Assembly: GCF_004745575.1 (NCBI RefSeq)
Contig: NZ_RPEM01000004.1
Span: 124,001-188,000, forward strand
DNA length: 64,000 bases
Origin: Pseudotabrizicola sediminis
GTDB taxonomy: Bacteria; Pseudomonadota; Alphaproteobacteria; Rhodobacterales; Rhodobacteraceae
Direction: 5' to 3'
A model generated the notes under the pieces. That model was not told the DNA's origin, searched no databases, and was given only the letters and a program-made list of their open reading frames with translations. This document shows, in pieces, positions 1-8,998 of this stretch. Both the position numbers and the translations under genes were made by a program. Numbering within the stretch: the stretch's first letter is position 1; every line of letters begins with the position of its first letter.

Positions 1-16
1 CCCCTTGGAGACAAAC

Positions 17-496
17 ATGAACCGCACGATCATCACCCTTTCCATTGCTTCCCAACTGCTCGCTTTCGGTGCCTTCGCACAAACCACCGGCACGTCCGAC
101 ATGGCATCCTCGTCCAGCTTCGGCAGTGACTGGTCAACATCGCTTGGGTTGGCAATGTTCGGCGAAGATGGAACCTCTGTCCGTCCATCGGCTGAGCTGT
201 CCTCGCAGTGGGCCACCCTGTCGGAAGAAGACAAAGGCATGCTCCAGCGCGACTGCGCGGCGTATATGCAGCAATCCGAAGGGTCTACTGATGCCACCGG
301 GGCCGCAACAGGCACAACCGACGGTGCTGCCGCTGGAACCACCGGGACAGCTGAAGGCGCTGGCACGACGGGCACTGCCGGGACCAGCATGGACACCACC
401 GCCGGCACGGCCACGGATACGACAACGGCAGGCATCCCGATCACCGTGTCGATGGATCAGATGGAAGAAATCTGCGCTGCAACCAGCGACATGTGA
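17..496 (+). CDS. small secreted protein with Thr/Gly/Ala-rich low-complexity tail
   Basis: 159-residue protein of unknown function. The start at 17 has GGAG seven bases upstream; an upstream TTG at 5 is in frame but less likely. The N-terminus is a signal peptide (hydrophobic stretch, probable cleavage after AFA near residue 21), so it should be exported. A short globular part (about residues 30-85) contains a conserved-looking LSEEDKGMLQRDC segment. Residues 88-140 are low complexity built on repeated G-T-T/G-T-A steps, followed by an ordered C-terminal segment (ITVSMDQMEEICAATSDM). One Cys lies on each side of the tail, so a disulfide is possible. No family recognised. Confidence 0.75.
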   Translation: MNRTIITLSIASQLLAFGAFAQTTGTSDMASSSSFGSDWSTSLGLAMFGEDGTSVRPSAELSSQWATLSEEDKGMLQRDCAAYMQQSEGSTDATGAATGTTDGAAAGTTGTAEGAGTTGTAGTSMDTTAGTATDTTTAGIPITVSMDQMEEICAATSDM

Positions 497-502
497 AACA
501 AA

Positions 503-528
503 GGAAGGCGCTCTTGCGTGCGCCTTCC
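503..528 (+). terminator. hairpin after the secreted protein gene
   Basis: GGAAGGCGC (503-511) pairs perfectly with GCGCCTTCC (520-528) around an 8-base loop, six bases after the stop. There is no T-run, so it is a terminator-like or mRNA-stabilising stem. Confidence 0.55.
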
Positions 529-1136
529 CATTCAACCCGGATGCAGGCGTTGACAACCCGTGAGATTTGCCTGCCACGCAGCAATGGGCACATCTGATTC
601 AGATCTGCGTTCAATGTACCCTTCAGCTCTTTTCGGGCGCGCGGTCCGTATTATGCCAGCACCCGTACTCTGGCATCACGGCCGCCTGTGGCGAAAAAGC
701 CGAAATCCCACCATTTCCAGTTCTGCAGGAACCGTTTCAGCATCTGATGACCTTGCAGCAGATGATGGTTGATCAGCCCTTCAATCAGGTTGCACACCGC
801 GAACCTGGTCCGCAATCTGCCGACAAAATGCCTGGGGCAGAACCAGCGAGCGCTAGATCCGGCAGGGAATATGCACCGCTTTTTCGGTGGACCGGGGTCC
901 GAGGAAAAAGGCAATGCCCGCGGGACATCGGCAGTCTGTTGCGTTGCACCTCATGTCGATCGGCGCAAGACGCTCTCGGCCGACCGAGCGGGCTACTGGA
1001 AATTTGGCCTAGCAGCGGCAGGCACCATGGTTTGGGTCGGCTCTCGCCAGGCAGGTCGACGCGGCCCTGAGGCGCAGGGCCGCGTCTATCTTGGTGGGGT
1101 AACGGGCGGGGGCATACAGACCGCCCTGAGTTTCGT
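529..1136. other. about 600 bases without a convincing gene
   Basis: Open frames here (for example 651-914 on the minus strand, whose last 30 codons look vaguely protein-like: Leu-Lys-Arg-Phe-Leu-Gln-Asn-Trp) lack a good ribosome site and a recognisable family. The only clear structure is the hairpin at 1058-1086. Confidence 0.5.
1058..1086 (-). terminator. strong hairpin downstream of the DUF3618 gene
   Basis: GACGCGGCCCTG (1058-1069) pairs with CAGGGCCGCGTC (1075-1086): twelve perfect GC-rich pairs around a 5-base loop, about 50 bases past the stop of the minus-strand operon. No U-tract follows, but position and strength suit an operon end. Confidence 0.6.
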
Positions 1137-2192
1137 TCAGGTCGCAGATTTGTCTGTTGCCTGACGCTCGCCATCACCCGTCGCGTGGTCATAGATCCGT
1201 GTGGCAGCTCCGGCGGCGCGGTCAACGATGACTTCTCCGGCAGATTTTCCCTCGGGCAGCAAGTTGGCAAGATCCGATCCTGCCTCCTTGAGTTCGTCCT
1301 TCACATCCGCCGCTGCAGTTCTGGCCATTGCCATGGCCTTTTCCCGCTCGACGTAGAACAGGTCCTGCGCCTCGGCAAACAGCCGGTCGCTGCTGTCGCC
1401 CATGGCATCGTCTTCCAGCTTGCTGTGCGGCAGAACCCCACCGATCGCAGCGCCCAGGGCTACGGCAAGAGCACCGACCACCAAAGGCTGATCTTCAAAG
1501 AAGCCGGTTGCGGCCTGTGCGCCTTTTTGCATGGCTTCACCCGATGCAACCCGCGCGTCATGCGCAGCACGACGGGCGGCAACCACGCGGGCACGCGCCT
1601 CTTCCGACAGATCATCCAGACCATGGGATAGCCGGTCCGTCAGGTCAGATGCGGCGGTGCCGACATCGTCGGCCATATCCGACACGGCAGACCGCATGGA
1701 ACTGGCAGCGCCGTGCATGCCGCCAGAAACTTCACCCTGCCGGTAGCCGCCGGTCCTGCGCCCTTGGGTGCGGCCCCGGTCCATTTGATGCGTGCCATAC
1801 CAATGCTGGTCTGACGCGTCAGTGTCTTCATTGCCGGATCGGATGGTCGGCCCAACCTCGCCCTGCCATGGGTCATGCCGCCCACGGGCACGGTCATGCG
1901 CCGACGCATTGCCCCATTGCTCGTCGTTGCGGTCGGTGGACCGGTTCTGGCCAAGGAACAGCCAGGCAAGGCCGACCCCGACCAGCGCCACTGCAGCCGG
2001 GTTGCGCCCGACGGTCTGGGTGACAACGCGGCCGATGTCACCGCCTTGCATGCGGAACATCGACCCGATGTCATTCACGATGGCATCGACCGAGAACTTC
2101 TGTTGCAGATTGTTGATGGAGTCGCTCATCCGTGCGCGTTCTTCGCGGATGTCGCGCTCAATGTCGTCGGAGCTTCGGGTGTCACTGGTCAT
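1137..2192 (-). CDS. DUF3618 domain protein
   Basis: 351 residues. The N-terminus (residues 8-50, DDIERDIREERARMSDSINNL) is the DUF3618 helix found in alphaproteobacterial envelope proteins. It is followed by a hydrophobic segment near residues 65-83 and, after a charged linker and a long helical stretch (150-230), a second one near residues 235-255 (LVVGALAVALGAAIGGVLP). The Ser/Ala-rich helical C-terminus resembles ElaB/YqjD-like membrane-anchored proteins. Start 2192 has AAGGA eight bases upstream. Its first 11 bases overlap the end of the preceding gene, so translation is probably coupled. Third gene of the operon starting at 3077. Biochemical role unknown; an envelope stress function is inferred from context. 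Confidence 0.82.
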   Translation of the reverse strand: MTSDTRSSDDIERDIREERARMSDSINNLQQKFSVDAIVNDIGSMFRMQGGDIGRVVTQTVGRNPAAVALVGVGLAWLFLGQNRSTDRNDEQWGNASAHDRARGRHDPWQGEVGPTIRSGNEDTDASDQHWYGTHQMDRGRTQGRRTGGYRQGEVSGGMHGAASSMRSAVSDMADDVGTAASDLTDRLSHGLDDLSEEARARVVAARRAAHDARVASGEAMQKGAQAATGFFEDQPLVVGALAVALGAAIGGVLPHSKLEDDAMGDSSDRLFAEAQDLFYVEREKAMAMARTAAADVKDELKEAGSDLANLLPEGKSAGEVIVDRAAGAATRIYDHATGDGERQATDKSAT

Positions 2193-2574
2193 TGAAAGAA
2201 TCCTTTATGGCTGCAACATCGCGCGACACATTCTGCGCGGTGCGGGTCGGCACAAAGCCGATCTGTTTGAGGGCGGATTTGGCAGAGGCAAAGACGGCAA
2301 AGGCAATCGCAAGCAAACCAAACCCGACAAGCGCACTCGCCCAATGCGGTTCCAGACCCATGTCGACCACCAAAGCGACCAACGCTGCGGCAAGCACATT
2401 GAGGGCAGTAATGGCCAGCAGCAGCGCTACGGCCATCGACCCCAGCGAGGCCCCTGCCTTGGTCAGACTTTCGCCAATCTCGGCCCGGGCCAGGTCGGTT
2501 TCATTGCGGACCAGATTGCTGACATTGCCCATGATGTCTGCCATCATCTCGCCCGTGGATTTGGGGCCGGTCAC
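2182..2574 (-). CDS. phage-holin-like membrane protein (DUF1469/YqjE-like)
   Basis: 130 residues with a soluble amphipathic N-terminus (about 1-40, rich in Glu/Arg) and two adjacent transmembrane segments (about 44-70 and 76-100), the layout of the holin superfamily III/YqjE proteins. These usually sit beside DUF3618 and ElaB/YqjD-like genes. The GTG start at 2574 overlaps the preceding stop in a GTGA arrangement, and the end overlaps the DUF3618 start by 11 bases: a tightly coupled operon. There is no phage context, so lysis is unlikely; membrane association under stress is the likely role. Confidence 0.82.
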   Translation of the reverse strand: MTGPKSTGEMMADIMGNVSNLVRNETDLARAEIGESLTKAGASLGSMAVALLLAITALNVLAAALVALVVDMGLEPHWASALVGFGLLAIAFAVFASAKSALKQIGFVPTRTAQNVSRDVAAIKDSFNDQ

Positions 2575-3077
2575 GGCGCACCCGGGGTCTGAGTGTCCGG
2601 ATTGCCCCCACGCACAAAGGAAGCCGCCGGGCGGGTATCGTGCTGCTCCGACGAGGTGCCATTGCCCGCGCCGCTGGCTTTGGCATAGCGGCTGGCGGCA
2701 AAGCCCAGCAGCGCAGCACCGCCCAGAAACATCACCGGATGTTCGCGCGCAACCTTGCTGACCATCTGCGCGATCTGACCCAGATCCTTGTCGCGGATCT
2801 GATCCGAAGCATCGGCAAGGCTGCTGGCTAGCGTGCCAAGCGTGCGTTCCTGTGCAGAGCCGCCGCGCAGTTCTTCGGATGCGCGGCGCAGGGCCTGCGC
2901 CACATCATTCACTTCATTGGCGACACTGTCCTTGGCATCGCCGGTTCTGGACCGGACTTCCGTCATCGCCTCGCCAAACTTTTGGGTTGCCGCATTCTTG
3001 ATGTCGGATGCGACACTGCCAATCGTCGACACATCATCCTTTTCCATGCCGGCTTGGGGGGTGTGGGGCTCGTTCAT
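2571..3077 (-). CDS. ElaB/YqjD/DUF883-like membrane-anchored stress protein
   Basis: 168 residues. The start at 3077 ([10 protein letters not shown]) is preceded by AAAGG; the open frame extends upstream to 3335 but that part crosses the promoter region and has no coding character. Residues 15-115 are a long charged helix. Residues 118-140 ([20 protein letters not shown]) form one membrane segment, as in YqjD/ElaB proteins, which can bind ribosomes and anchor at the inner membrane. First gene of a three-gene operon, divergent from katE, with a sigma-EcfG-like promoter at 3178-3202. Confidence 0.75.
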   Translation of the reverse strand: MNEPHTPQAGMEKDDVSTIGSVASDIKNAATQKFGEAMTEVRSRTGDAKDSVANEVNDVAQALRRASEELRGGSAQERTLGTLASSLADASDQIRDKDLGQIAQMVSKVAREHPVMFLGGAALLGFAASRYAKASGAGNGTSSEQHDTRPAASFVRGGNPDTQTPGAP

Positions 3078-3177
3078 TGCATCGGCCTTTCTGGCACAAA
3101 TCGCCAATTGTGTTGGTCGGACACGACGCGGCAGATCCAAGCGGTGGAAGCCTGCCGCCGTCCTTCGCTGCCGATAC

Positions 3178-3202
3178 AACCAATAGTTCACCCATTCGTT
3201 CC
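3178..3202 (-). promoter_or_regulatory. sigma-EcfG-like promoter for the DUF883/holin/DUF3618 operon
   Basis: On the minus strand GGAAC (3198-3202) is separated by 16 bases from GGTT (3178-3181). This matches the alphaproteobacterial general-stress consensus GGAAC-N16/17-CGTT. It lies about 100 bases before the first gene. Confidence 0.6.
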
Positions 3203-3300
3203 GCACTTTGTTCTTTGCCGGCGACTTGCAGCCGTGAACTGTACGACGCGCAGAGGCTTGGCGGCTTCCCGAGTTATCTTGCCGACAGACAAGAAGATAC

Positions 3301-3325
3301 GGAACAACCCGGTGCCGGAAGTGTT
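3301..3325 (+). promoter_or_regulatory. sigma-EcfG-like promoter for katE
   Basis: GGAAC at 3301-3305 and TGTT at 3322-3325 with a 16-base spacer, upstream of the catalase gene. It mirrors the divergent promoter at 3178-3202, so both transcripts probably belong to the general stress regulon. Confidence 0.6.
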
Positions 3326-3437
3326 GTCTTGGCATACGCAGACCGCGGCGCGAAAACTGCCCGGACCATCTGATGCCCCTTTCGCTGGCCAGTTCTGTGC
3401 CGGTTGCGAGCGTGCATCTGTAGCCAAGGATATCACC

Positions 3438-5531
3438 ATGACCGAGACACCTCGCCAGACTGCCAGCATCGAGACTTTGACGTCAGAAAGGGGTGCCGGT
3501 GGAGAAATCCATCAGCATGCCACCGGCAAAGACGAGCGCCTGACCACCGCGCAGGGCGTGGTGATTGCAGACAATCAGAATTCTCTGCGGGCAGGTGCAC
3601 CCGGCCCGACGCTGCTAGAAGATTTCGCCATGCGCGAAAAGATCTTTCACTTTGACCACGAGCGGATTCCCGAACGTGTGGTCCATGCCCGCGGGTATGG
3701 TGCCCATGGTACATTCACCTGCACCCGCGCTCTGACCGACATCACCCGCGCCGCACCCTTTGCCAGCAGCGGGAAGGAGACCGAGGTTTTCGTGCGGTTC
3801 TCGACCGTGGCGGGCAGCAAGGGCTCGGCCGATCTGGCACGCGATGTGCGGGGATTTTCGGTGAAGTTCTACACCGATGAAGGCAACTGGGATCTGGTTG
3901 GCAACAACATCCCGGTGTTCTTCATACAGGATGCCATCAAGTTTCCCGATCTGGTCCATGCAGTAAAACCCGCGCCCGACCGCGCCTTTCCGCAGGCCCA
4001 GTCGGCGCATGACAATTTCTGGGATTTCATCTCACTTACGCCCGAAGCCATGCATATGGTGATGTGGCAAATGTCTGACCGCACCATCCCGAGGTCTTTT
4101 ACCACGATGGAGGGGTTCGGGGTCCACACGTTCCGCTTTGTGACCGTCGAGGGTGTGTCCACCTTCGTCAAATTCCACTGGAAGCCCCGGATGGGCCTGC
4201 AATCAGTGCTGTGGGATGAAGCTGTGAAAAGCAACGGTGCCGACCCTGACCGCCATCGCCGCGATCTGTGGGATGCAATCGACCGGGGCGATTTCCCGGA
4301 ATGGGATCTGGGCGTACAGATGTTCGATCAGGCTTTTGCCGACAGCTTTGCCTTTGACGTGCTGGACCCGACCAAGCTGATCCCCGAAGAGGACTGCCCG
4401 GTCGAGATCATCGGAACCCTACGGTTGGACCGCGCGGTGGACAATTTCTTTGCCGAAACCGAACAGGTGGCGTTCTGCACCGCCAATGTCATCCCCGGCA
4501 TCGACTTTACCGATGACCCGTTGCTGCAGGGGCGGAACTTTTCCTATCTTGATACCCAACTGAAACGCCTTGGCGGGCCGAACTTTACCAAACTGCCGGT
4601 CAATGCGCCCCGGGGCTGCCCGGTCAGCAATTATCAGCAGGACGGCCATATGCAGACCGCCGCCCGCAAAGGCCGGGTGAACTATGAGCCAAATGGCTGG
4701 GGTGAAGGTCCGCGCGCACATCCGCTGGAAGGATATGTCAGCTACCGCGCCCCGGTCACTGGCCCGAAGGCACGGCTGCGCCCGGAAAGCTTTGCCGACC
4801 ATTACAGCCAGGCGCGGCAGTTCTATATCAGCCAGACCCCGTCCGAGCAGGAACACATCCTTTCCGCGCTGGTGTTCGAACTGTCAAAATGTGTTGAACC
4901 GGCGATCCGCAGTCGCATGGTCAGTCACCTTCTGAACATCGACCTTGGGCTGGCGCAGGCTGCTGCCGACCGTCTGGGGCTTGTCGAAACCCCAAAAGCG
5001 GCCCCTGCATCGCAAGCGACGCAAATGGACCTCGCGCCTGCCCCGTCTCTGAGCATTCAGGCGAACCCGCCTGCCAGTTTCAAGGGCCGGATCATGGGCG
5101 TGATGCTGAGTGATGGGTTTGACGGGGCGCTACTGGCAGCCCTTGAACAAGCCGTGTCCGAAGCAGGGGGCGTGATCAGGATTGTGGCCCCGAGGATCGG
5201 TGGTGCCATGTGCAGCAATAACAATCTGCATGCCGTGACCGATCAGATCGGCGGCGCGCCGTCGGTGTTGTTTGATGCCATCGCGGTGCTGCCGGGGGTG
5301 GATGATCTGGCATCGACCCCGGCCGCGGTTGATTTCCTCAAAGACGCCCATGTGCATTGCAAACACATCGGCCTGAGCGAAAGTGCGGCAGACCTGGTCA
5401 TGGAATGTGGTCTGAAGGGGGCGGCAGACGAAGGCCTGCACTCGCTGCGAGATTCCGACTCTGCTCATTCTTTCCTCAGCGCCTGCAAGGGCCTGCGTGT
5501 GTGGGGCCGAGAAACCCTGTTTTCTGGGTGA
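3438..5531 (+). CDS. katE: large-subunit monofunctional heme catalase (HPII type)
   Basis: 697 residues, which decomposes hydrogen peroxide to water and oxygen. The start at 3438 ([10 protein letters not shown]) has AAGGA eight bases upstream; the frame is open back to 2982 but that extension overlaps the intergenic region and another gene. Seen: the distal His in [13 protein letters not shown] (His83), the distal Asn in [17 protein letters not shown] (about Asn157), the proximal heme-ligand Tyr in FSYLDTQ (about Tyr370), and a C-terminal glutaminase/DJ-1-like domain (about 550-697) typical of HPII enzymes. No signal peptide, so cytoplasmic. Divergent from the envelope stress operon and preceded by a sigma-EcfG-like promoter. 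Confidence 0.95.
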   Translation: MTETPRQTASIETLTSERGAGGEIHQHATGKDERLTTAQGVVIADNQNSLRAGAPGPTLLEDFAMREKIFHFDHERIPERVVHARGYGAHGTFTCTRALTDITRAAPFASSGKETEVFVRFSTVAGSKGSADLARDVRGFSVKFYTDEGNWDLVGNNIPVFFIQDAIKFPDLVHAVKPAPDRAFPQAQSAHDNFWDFISLTPEAMHMVMWQMSDRTIPRSFTTMEGFGVHTFRFVTVEGVSTFVKFHWKPRMGLQSVLWDEAVKSNGADPDRHRRDLWDAIDRGDFPEWDLGVQMFDQAFADSFAFDVLDPTKLIPEEDCPVEIIGTLRLDRAVDNFFAETEQVAFCTANVIPGIDFTDDPLLQGRNFSYLDTQLKRLGGPNFTKLPVNAPRGCPVSNYQQDGHMQTAARKGRVNYEPNGWGEGPRAHPLEGYVSYRAPVTGPKARLRPESFADHYSQARQFYISQTPSEQEHILSALVFELSKCVEPAIRSRMVSHLLNIDLGLAQAAADRLGLVETPKAAPASQATQMDLAPAPSLSIQANPPASFKGRIMGVMLSDGFDGALLAALEQAVSEAGGVIRIVAPRIGGAMCSNNNLHAVTDQIGGAPSVLFDAIAVLPGVDDLASTPAAVDFLKDAHVHCKHIGLSESAADLVMECGLKGAADEGLHSLRDSDSAHSFLSACKGLRVWGRETLFSG

Positions 5532-5542
5532 AACATCAAAAG

Positions 5543-5569
5543 CCTTGCACGCAAGACTTGTGTGCAAGG
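5543..5569 (+). terminator. hairpin after katE
   Basis: CCTTGCAC (5543-5550) pairs with GTGCAAGG (5562-5569) around an 11-base loop, 12 bases past the katE stop. No T-run. It could be a katE terminator or part of a regulatory region with the palindrome that follows. Confidence 0.45.
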
Positions 5570-5577
5570 GTACCGGC

Positions 5578-5611
5578 ATCCATATACCATCCACATGGAT
5601 GGCATATGGAT
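5578..5611. promoter_or_regulatory. 34-bp near-perfect palindrome upstream of the RHH regulator
   Basis: The two halves of 5578-5611 match their reverse complement except at the central pair and one symmetrical position each side. Inner blocks are ATCCATAT, CCATCC, GGATGG and ATATGGAT. It ends six bases before the start of the ribbon-helix-helix gene, overlapping its ribosome-binding region. Inferred to be the autoregulatory operator of that gene. Confidence 0.55.
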
Positions 5612-5616
5612 GACCT

Positions 5617-6039
5617 ATGGACGGACCTACTGCAATACAGACCCCGACAAAAACGCCGGAGTCCGAGAAGATCACGATCAATCTGGGCTTTATCGATCTG
5701 GGGCAGATCGAACTTCTGGTGCAGGAAGGATTCTACTCCAACCGCAGCGACTTTATCCGCACCGCGATCCGCAATCAGATCGAGCGTCATGCGGATACCG
5801 TCCGCCAGATTGTTATCCGCAAAAGCGTCGATCTCGGGTTGCGGCACATCACCCGCGACGAACTGGTCACGGCACAGGCGGCGGGTCAGATGCTGGATAT
5901 CCGTGTTCTGGGTCTGGTCGTCGTCGCCCCGGATGTCACTGCCGATCTGGCGCACGACACGATTTCCGCCCTGTCAATTCTGGGCACACTCCACGCCCCT
6001 GCTGCGGTCAAGGCAGCCCTTGCCGACCGCATCACCTGA
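5617..6039 (+). CDS. CopG-family ribbon-helix-helix transcriptional regulator
   Basis: 140 residues. Residues 17-55 (SEKITINLGFIDLGQIELLVQEGFYSNRSDFIRTAIRNQI, here given as positions 17-56) have the ribbon-helix-helix pattern: an alternating beta strand followed by two helices. The C-terminal half (about 70-135) is a second small domain with alternating hydrophobic strands, perhaps for oligomerisation or ligand sensing. It sits 23 bases before the PHB-depolymerase-type esterase and right after a 34-bp palindrome. The gene order suggests it represses itself and the esterase. No strong Shine-Dalgarno precedes the start because the palindrome occupies that space, so the operator may also block translation initiation. 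Confidence 0.7.
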   Translation: MDGPTAIQTPTKTPESEKITINLGFIDLGQIELLVQEGFYSNRSDFIRTAIRNQIERHADTVRQIVIRKSVDLGLRHITRDELVTAQAAGQMLDIRVLGLVVVAPDVTADLAHDTISALSILGTLHAPAAVKAALADRIT

Positions 6040-6062
6040 GACTTAACCCCAAAGGCAACACC

Positions 6063-7247
6063 ATGACAAAATCCTTCATGCGCGGCATGTCCCGCGCCTC
6101 GGCGCTGACAAGGTCCGGCAAGCTGACCGAGGCGACGGCGCTCATCCAGTCGCTGATGCACGGCAATGCCGCGCCCGCCGATCCGCCGGGCGAGGGCAGC
6201 GGACAGGCCAACCTCGCCGACAAGGACGTGATCGAGGGCACCTTTACCCCTGTCGGTGAGGCAGCGCCCAAGCCCGCTGCCAAACCGGCTCCCAAACGCG
6301 CCGCGCGCAGCCGCGGCAAAAGCCTGAGCGAAACCCTGCGCACCATTGCGATGGGCGGAATGCCGCAGATGGGAAACGCGCAGTCCGCGCCGCCTGATGT
6401 GCCAGAGGGCGCGCAGCTTTTGTTGCTGTCCCACACCGGCACGCAAGGCAGCCGCGACTACCTGCTCTACGTACCTGCGAAAAAGACCAAGACGCCGATG
6501 CCGCTGATCGTGATGCTGCACGGCTGTACCCAGTCGCCCGAAGATTTCGCGACCGGGACTGACATGAATGCACTGGCCGAAGAGGCGGGGTATCTGGTCG
6601 CGTGGCCTGCCCAGCCGCAGGGTGCGAATGCACAGAAATGCTGGAACTGGTTCCGCCCAGATGATCAGGAGCGCGACCGCGGGGAACCTGCCGTGCTTGC
6701 GGGTATCATCCGCGACATCCTGCGCGACCATCCGGCGGATGCGGGCCGGGTCTATGTCGCCGGCCTGTCGGCGGGCGGGGCGGCGGCAGCGATCATGGGG
6801 GCCGCCTATCCCGACCTGGTCGCAGCTGTCGGGGTGCATTCCGGCTTGCCCGTTGGGGGGGCGCAGGACATGATGTCGGCGTTTTCCGCAATGCGCAGCG
6901 GTTCAGCTGGCAAAAAGCAAGCCAATGCGGTTCCGACGATCGTGCTCCATGGTCTTGCCGACAGCACGGTGCACCCGGACAACGGCACGGCGGTGATCGC
7001 GCAGGCCATCAAGCCACACAAGGGGCTGAAAAAGGTACGCAGCTCTGGTACGTCGGATGGTGGGCGCAGCTATCGCCACACGCGCCATGACGACAAGACG
7101 GGGCGCAGCATTGCCGAGCATTGGGAGATTGACGGCGCAGGCCATGCCTGGTCCGGCGGGCAAGCGGGTGGCAGCTATACCGACCCGACAGGCCCCGATG
7201 CCTCACGCGAGATGCTGCGGTTCTTTGCGCAACACAGGCAGGGCTAA
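6063..7247 (+). CDS. PHB depolymerase family esterase
   Basis: 394 residues, alpha/beta hydrolase of the LpqC/esterase-PHB family. The start at 6063 has AAAGG upstream; the frame is open from 5562 but that part lies inside the regulator gene. The N-terminal 130 residues are Ala/Pro/Lys-rich without an obvious signal peptide. The catalytic domain shows the HGCTQ oxyanion motif, the lipase box GLSAGG (Ser236), an Asp in HGLADSTVHPDN and a His in GAGHAWSGG. Members hydrolyse short polyhydroxyalkanoates or feruloyl/acetyl esters, and substrate cannot be read from sequence. Probably co-transcribed with the upstream ribbon-helix-helix regulator. With no export signal, a role in intracellular storage polymer turnover is possible. 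Confidence 0.85.
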   Translation: MTKSFMRGMSRASALTRSGKLTEATALIQSLMHGNAAPADPPGEGSGQANLADKDVIEGTFTPVGEAAPKPAAKPAPKRAARSRGKSLSETLRTIAMGGMPQMGNAQSAPPDVPEGAQLLLLSHTGTQGSRDYLLYVPAKKTKTPMPLIVMLHGCTQSPEDFATGTDMNALAEEAGYLVAWPAQPQGANAQKCWNWFRPDDQERDRGEPAVLAGIIRDILRDHPADAGRVYVAGLSAGGAAAAIMGAAYPDLVAAVGVHSGLPVGGAQDMMSAFSAMRSGSAGKKQANAVPTIVLHGLADSTVHPDNGTAVIAQAIKPHKGLKKVRSSGTSDGGRSYRHTRHDDKTGRSIAEHWEIDGAGHAWSGGQAGGSYTDPTGPDASREMLRFFAQHRQG

Positions 7248-7255
7248 AGCCCTTT

Positions 7256-7280
7256 CCGGGCGCATTGGGCGCGCGCCCGG
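7256..7280 (+). terminator. hairpin after the esterase gene
   Basis: CCGGGCGC (7256-7263) pairs with GCGCCCGG (7273-7280) across a 9-base loop, just past the esterase stop. No T-run. Confidence 0.5.
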
Positions 7281-7437
7281 AGGTGAATGTTGTCCGCATG
7301 CGTCACGCCGAATGGAAGACCCATGCGTTCGGCAGGACAAGGTTGACGCGCGGGGCATGGCCGCTAAGCATGGAATTCAGCTGCGCGCGGCGTGACAAAG
7401 CTGGCTGGTGGCCCCCAAAGAAGGCAGTGTCGATATC

Positions 7438-8967
7438 ATGGCAGCAGACCCCACCGTTGAAGCATCTGCGCCCGTCTTTCTGACGGACGGCGATGCTTTG
7501 TCCGAAGGCCTGCGTCTGGGAGGTGCCGGGGTCTGGCGCTGGAAAATCAACAGCAACGCTCTTGAATGGACGCGAAATCTGGAAACGGTGCACGCACTTC
7601 CCGCAGGGTCGTTTGACGGGACGCTGGCCAGTTTTCAGAATGATCTGCATCCCGATGACGCCGAACATGTTTGGCAGCACATCAAATCAAGCATCGACAC
7701 GGGCAAGCCCTATCGAGCGGTCTACCGAAGCGCGCCGCGCCCCGATGCGCCCGATGTCTGGGTCGAAGCCTCGGGTGGGGTCGTGGTGGCACCGGACGGG
7801 ACACGCTACCTGACGGGTATCTGTTTCGATGTGTCTGCCCGTATCCGAAGCGAGCAACAACTCAAGCGCCGTCTTGAACAGCAGTCTGCCATCGCCAGCT
7901 TTGGGTCCTTTGCTCTGAACCAGCCTGATCTGCAAAAGGTCATGGACCGTGCCGTGCAGCTTGCAGCCGATGTTCTGAAGGTTCCGCTGACCAAAATCCT
8001 GCAGTTTTCCGATACGGCAGATCATCTTGTCCTGCGGTCAGGTATCGGCTGGCAGGACGGGTTGGTCGGACACGGCAAGGTTGGCATCGAACGTGAATCG
8101 CAGGCGGGGTTCACGCTGATGTCCGACAGCCCCGTACTGGTCAGCGATCTGCGCAGCGAAACAAGGTTCGATGGTCCGCAACTCTTGCATGACCACGGGG
8201 TGATCAGCGGGATTTCGGTCATCATTCCGGGGTCCGGCATCCGGCCTTTTGGCGTGTTCGGCATCCATGCGCGCGCGTTGCGAGACTTCGACCTGACCGA
8301 CGCCGACTTTCTGTTGTCACTGGCCAACATCGTTGCAGGCGCGGCGCGGCAGGTGGCGGCGATGACGCATCAGACCCTGCTGGTGCGCGAAATGGCCCAC
8401 CGTGCAGGCAACATGCTGCAACTGGTGAACAGTATCGCCGGTCAGACCCTGAACAACGCCACCGATCCAAAGGCCGCCCGGCATTCGTTCAGCGAACGGC
8501 TCAGCGCGCTTGCCCGGTCCAATTACATCGTGTCGCGTGGAGGGTGGAGCTCTACCCGCTTCGCCGAACTGGTCACCGAGGCTCTGAAGCCGTTTGGCGA
8601 CCGGATTGTCGCCTCTGGCAGGGATGTCCTGCTGCATCCGGACCTGTGTTTCGACATGGGCCTTGTCCTGCACGAGTTGGCCACGAATTCGATGAAATAC
8701 GGCACCTTGGGACGGACTGACGGCGTCATCTATCTCAATTGGGCGTACCGCGCCGACAACGAAGGGACGCGGATGTTCAGCTTTGACTGGAGCGATCCCG
8801 GGTCTTCCGTGCCTGCGGCGTCGCAAGGCACGGGGTTCGGGTCAAAGCTGGTTCAGGCGCTGATCGAGCAAAAGTGGAGGGGTGCGGTCACGATAGGAAG
8901 TGCGCCGCATTTCAACATCCGGCTGGATATTCCCTATCCTGATGAGATCAAGGCCCGCGCTGTCTGA
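7438..8967 (+). CDS. PAS-GAF HWE/HisKA_2-type sensor histidine kinase
   Basis: 509 residues counting from the ATG at 7438, which has AAGAAGG 13 bases upstream; a GTG at 7408 is an alternative. Domains in order: PAS (about 20-140), GAF (about 155-300), phosphoacceptor helix EMAHRAGNMLQL with His321, and an ATPase domain with the HELATNSMKYG N-box at about 412-422 and a GTGFGSKL G-box. This is the HWE/HisKA_2 class, common in alphaproteobacteria for light, redox or stress sensing. No membrane segment, so cytoplasmic. The PAS domain lacks the NCRFL motif of LOV photoreceptors. No response regulator is adjacent. It converges with another HWE kinase gene 31 bases downstream. Confidence 0.87.
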   Translation: MAADPTVEASAPVFLTDGDALSEGLRLGGAGVWRWKINSNALEWTRNLETVHALPAGSFDGTLASFQNDLHPDDAEHVWQHIKSSIDTGKPYRAVYRSAPRPDAPDVWVEASGGVVVAPDGTRYLTGICFDVSARIRSEQQLKRRLEQQSAIASFGSFALNQPDLQKVMDRAVQLAADVLKVPLTKILQFSDTADHLVLRSGIGWQDGLVGHGKVGIERESQAGFTLMSDSPVLVSDLRSETRFDGPQLLHDHGVISGISVIIPGSGIRPFGVFGIHARALRDFDLTDADFLLSLANIVAGAARQVAAMTHQTLLVREMAHRAGNMLQLVNSIAGQTLNNATDPKAARHSFSERLSALARSNYIVSRGGWSSTRFAELVTEALKPFGDRIVASGRDVLLHPDLCFDMGLVLHELATNSMKYGTLGRTDGVIYLNWAYRADNEGTRMFSFDWSDPGSSVPAASQGTGFGSKLVQALIEQKWRGAVTIGSAPHFNIRLDIPYPDEIKARAV

Positions 8968-8998
8968 AACACGGTTCGGAACCGATCAACTGCGTCCC

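Noticed and set aside
1328-2023. 231-codon plus-strand frame opposite the DUF3618 gene
   Set aside because: Arg/Pro/His-rich composition typical of antisense reading of a GC-rich gene.
2182-2574. Prophage remnant suggested by the holin-like protein
   Set aside because: No other phage gene nearby; this holin-like family belongs to chromosomal stress operons.
2982-3437. N-terminal extension of the catalase frame by about 150 codons
   Set aside because: It overlaps the divergent gene and both promoters, has no ribosome site, and the family begins near MTETPRQ.
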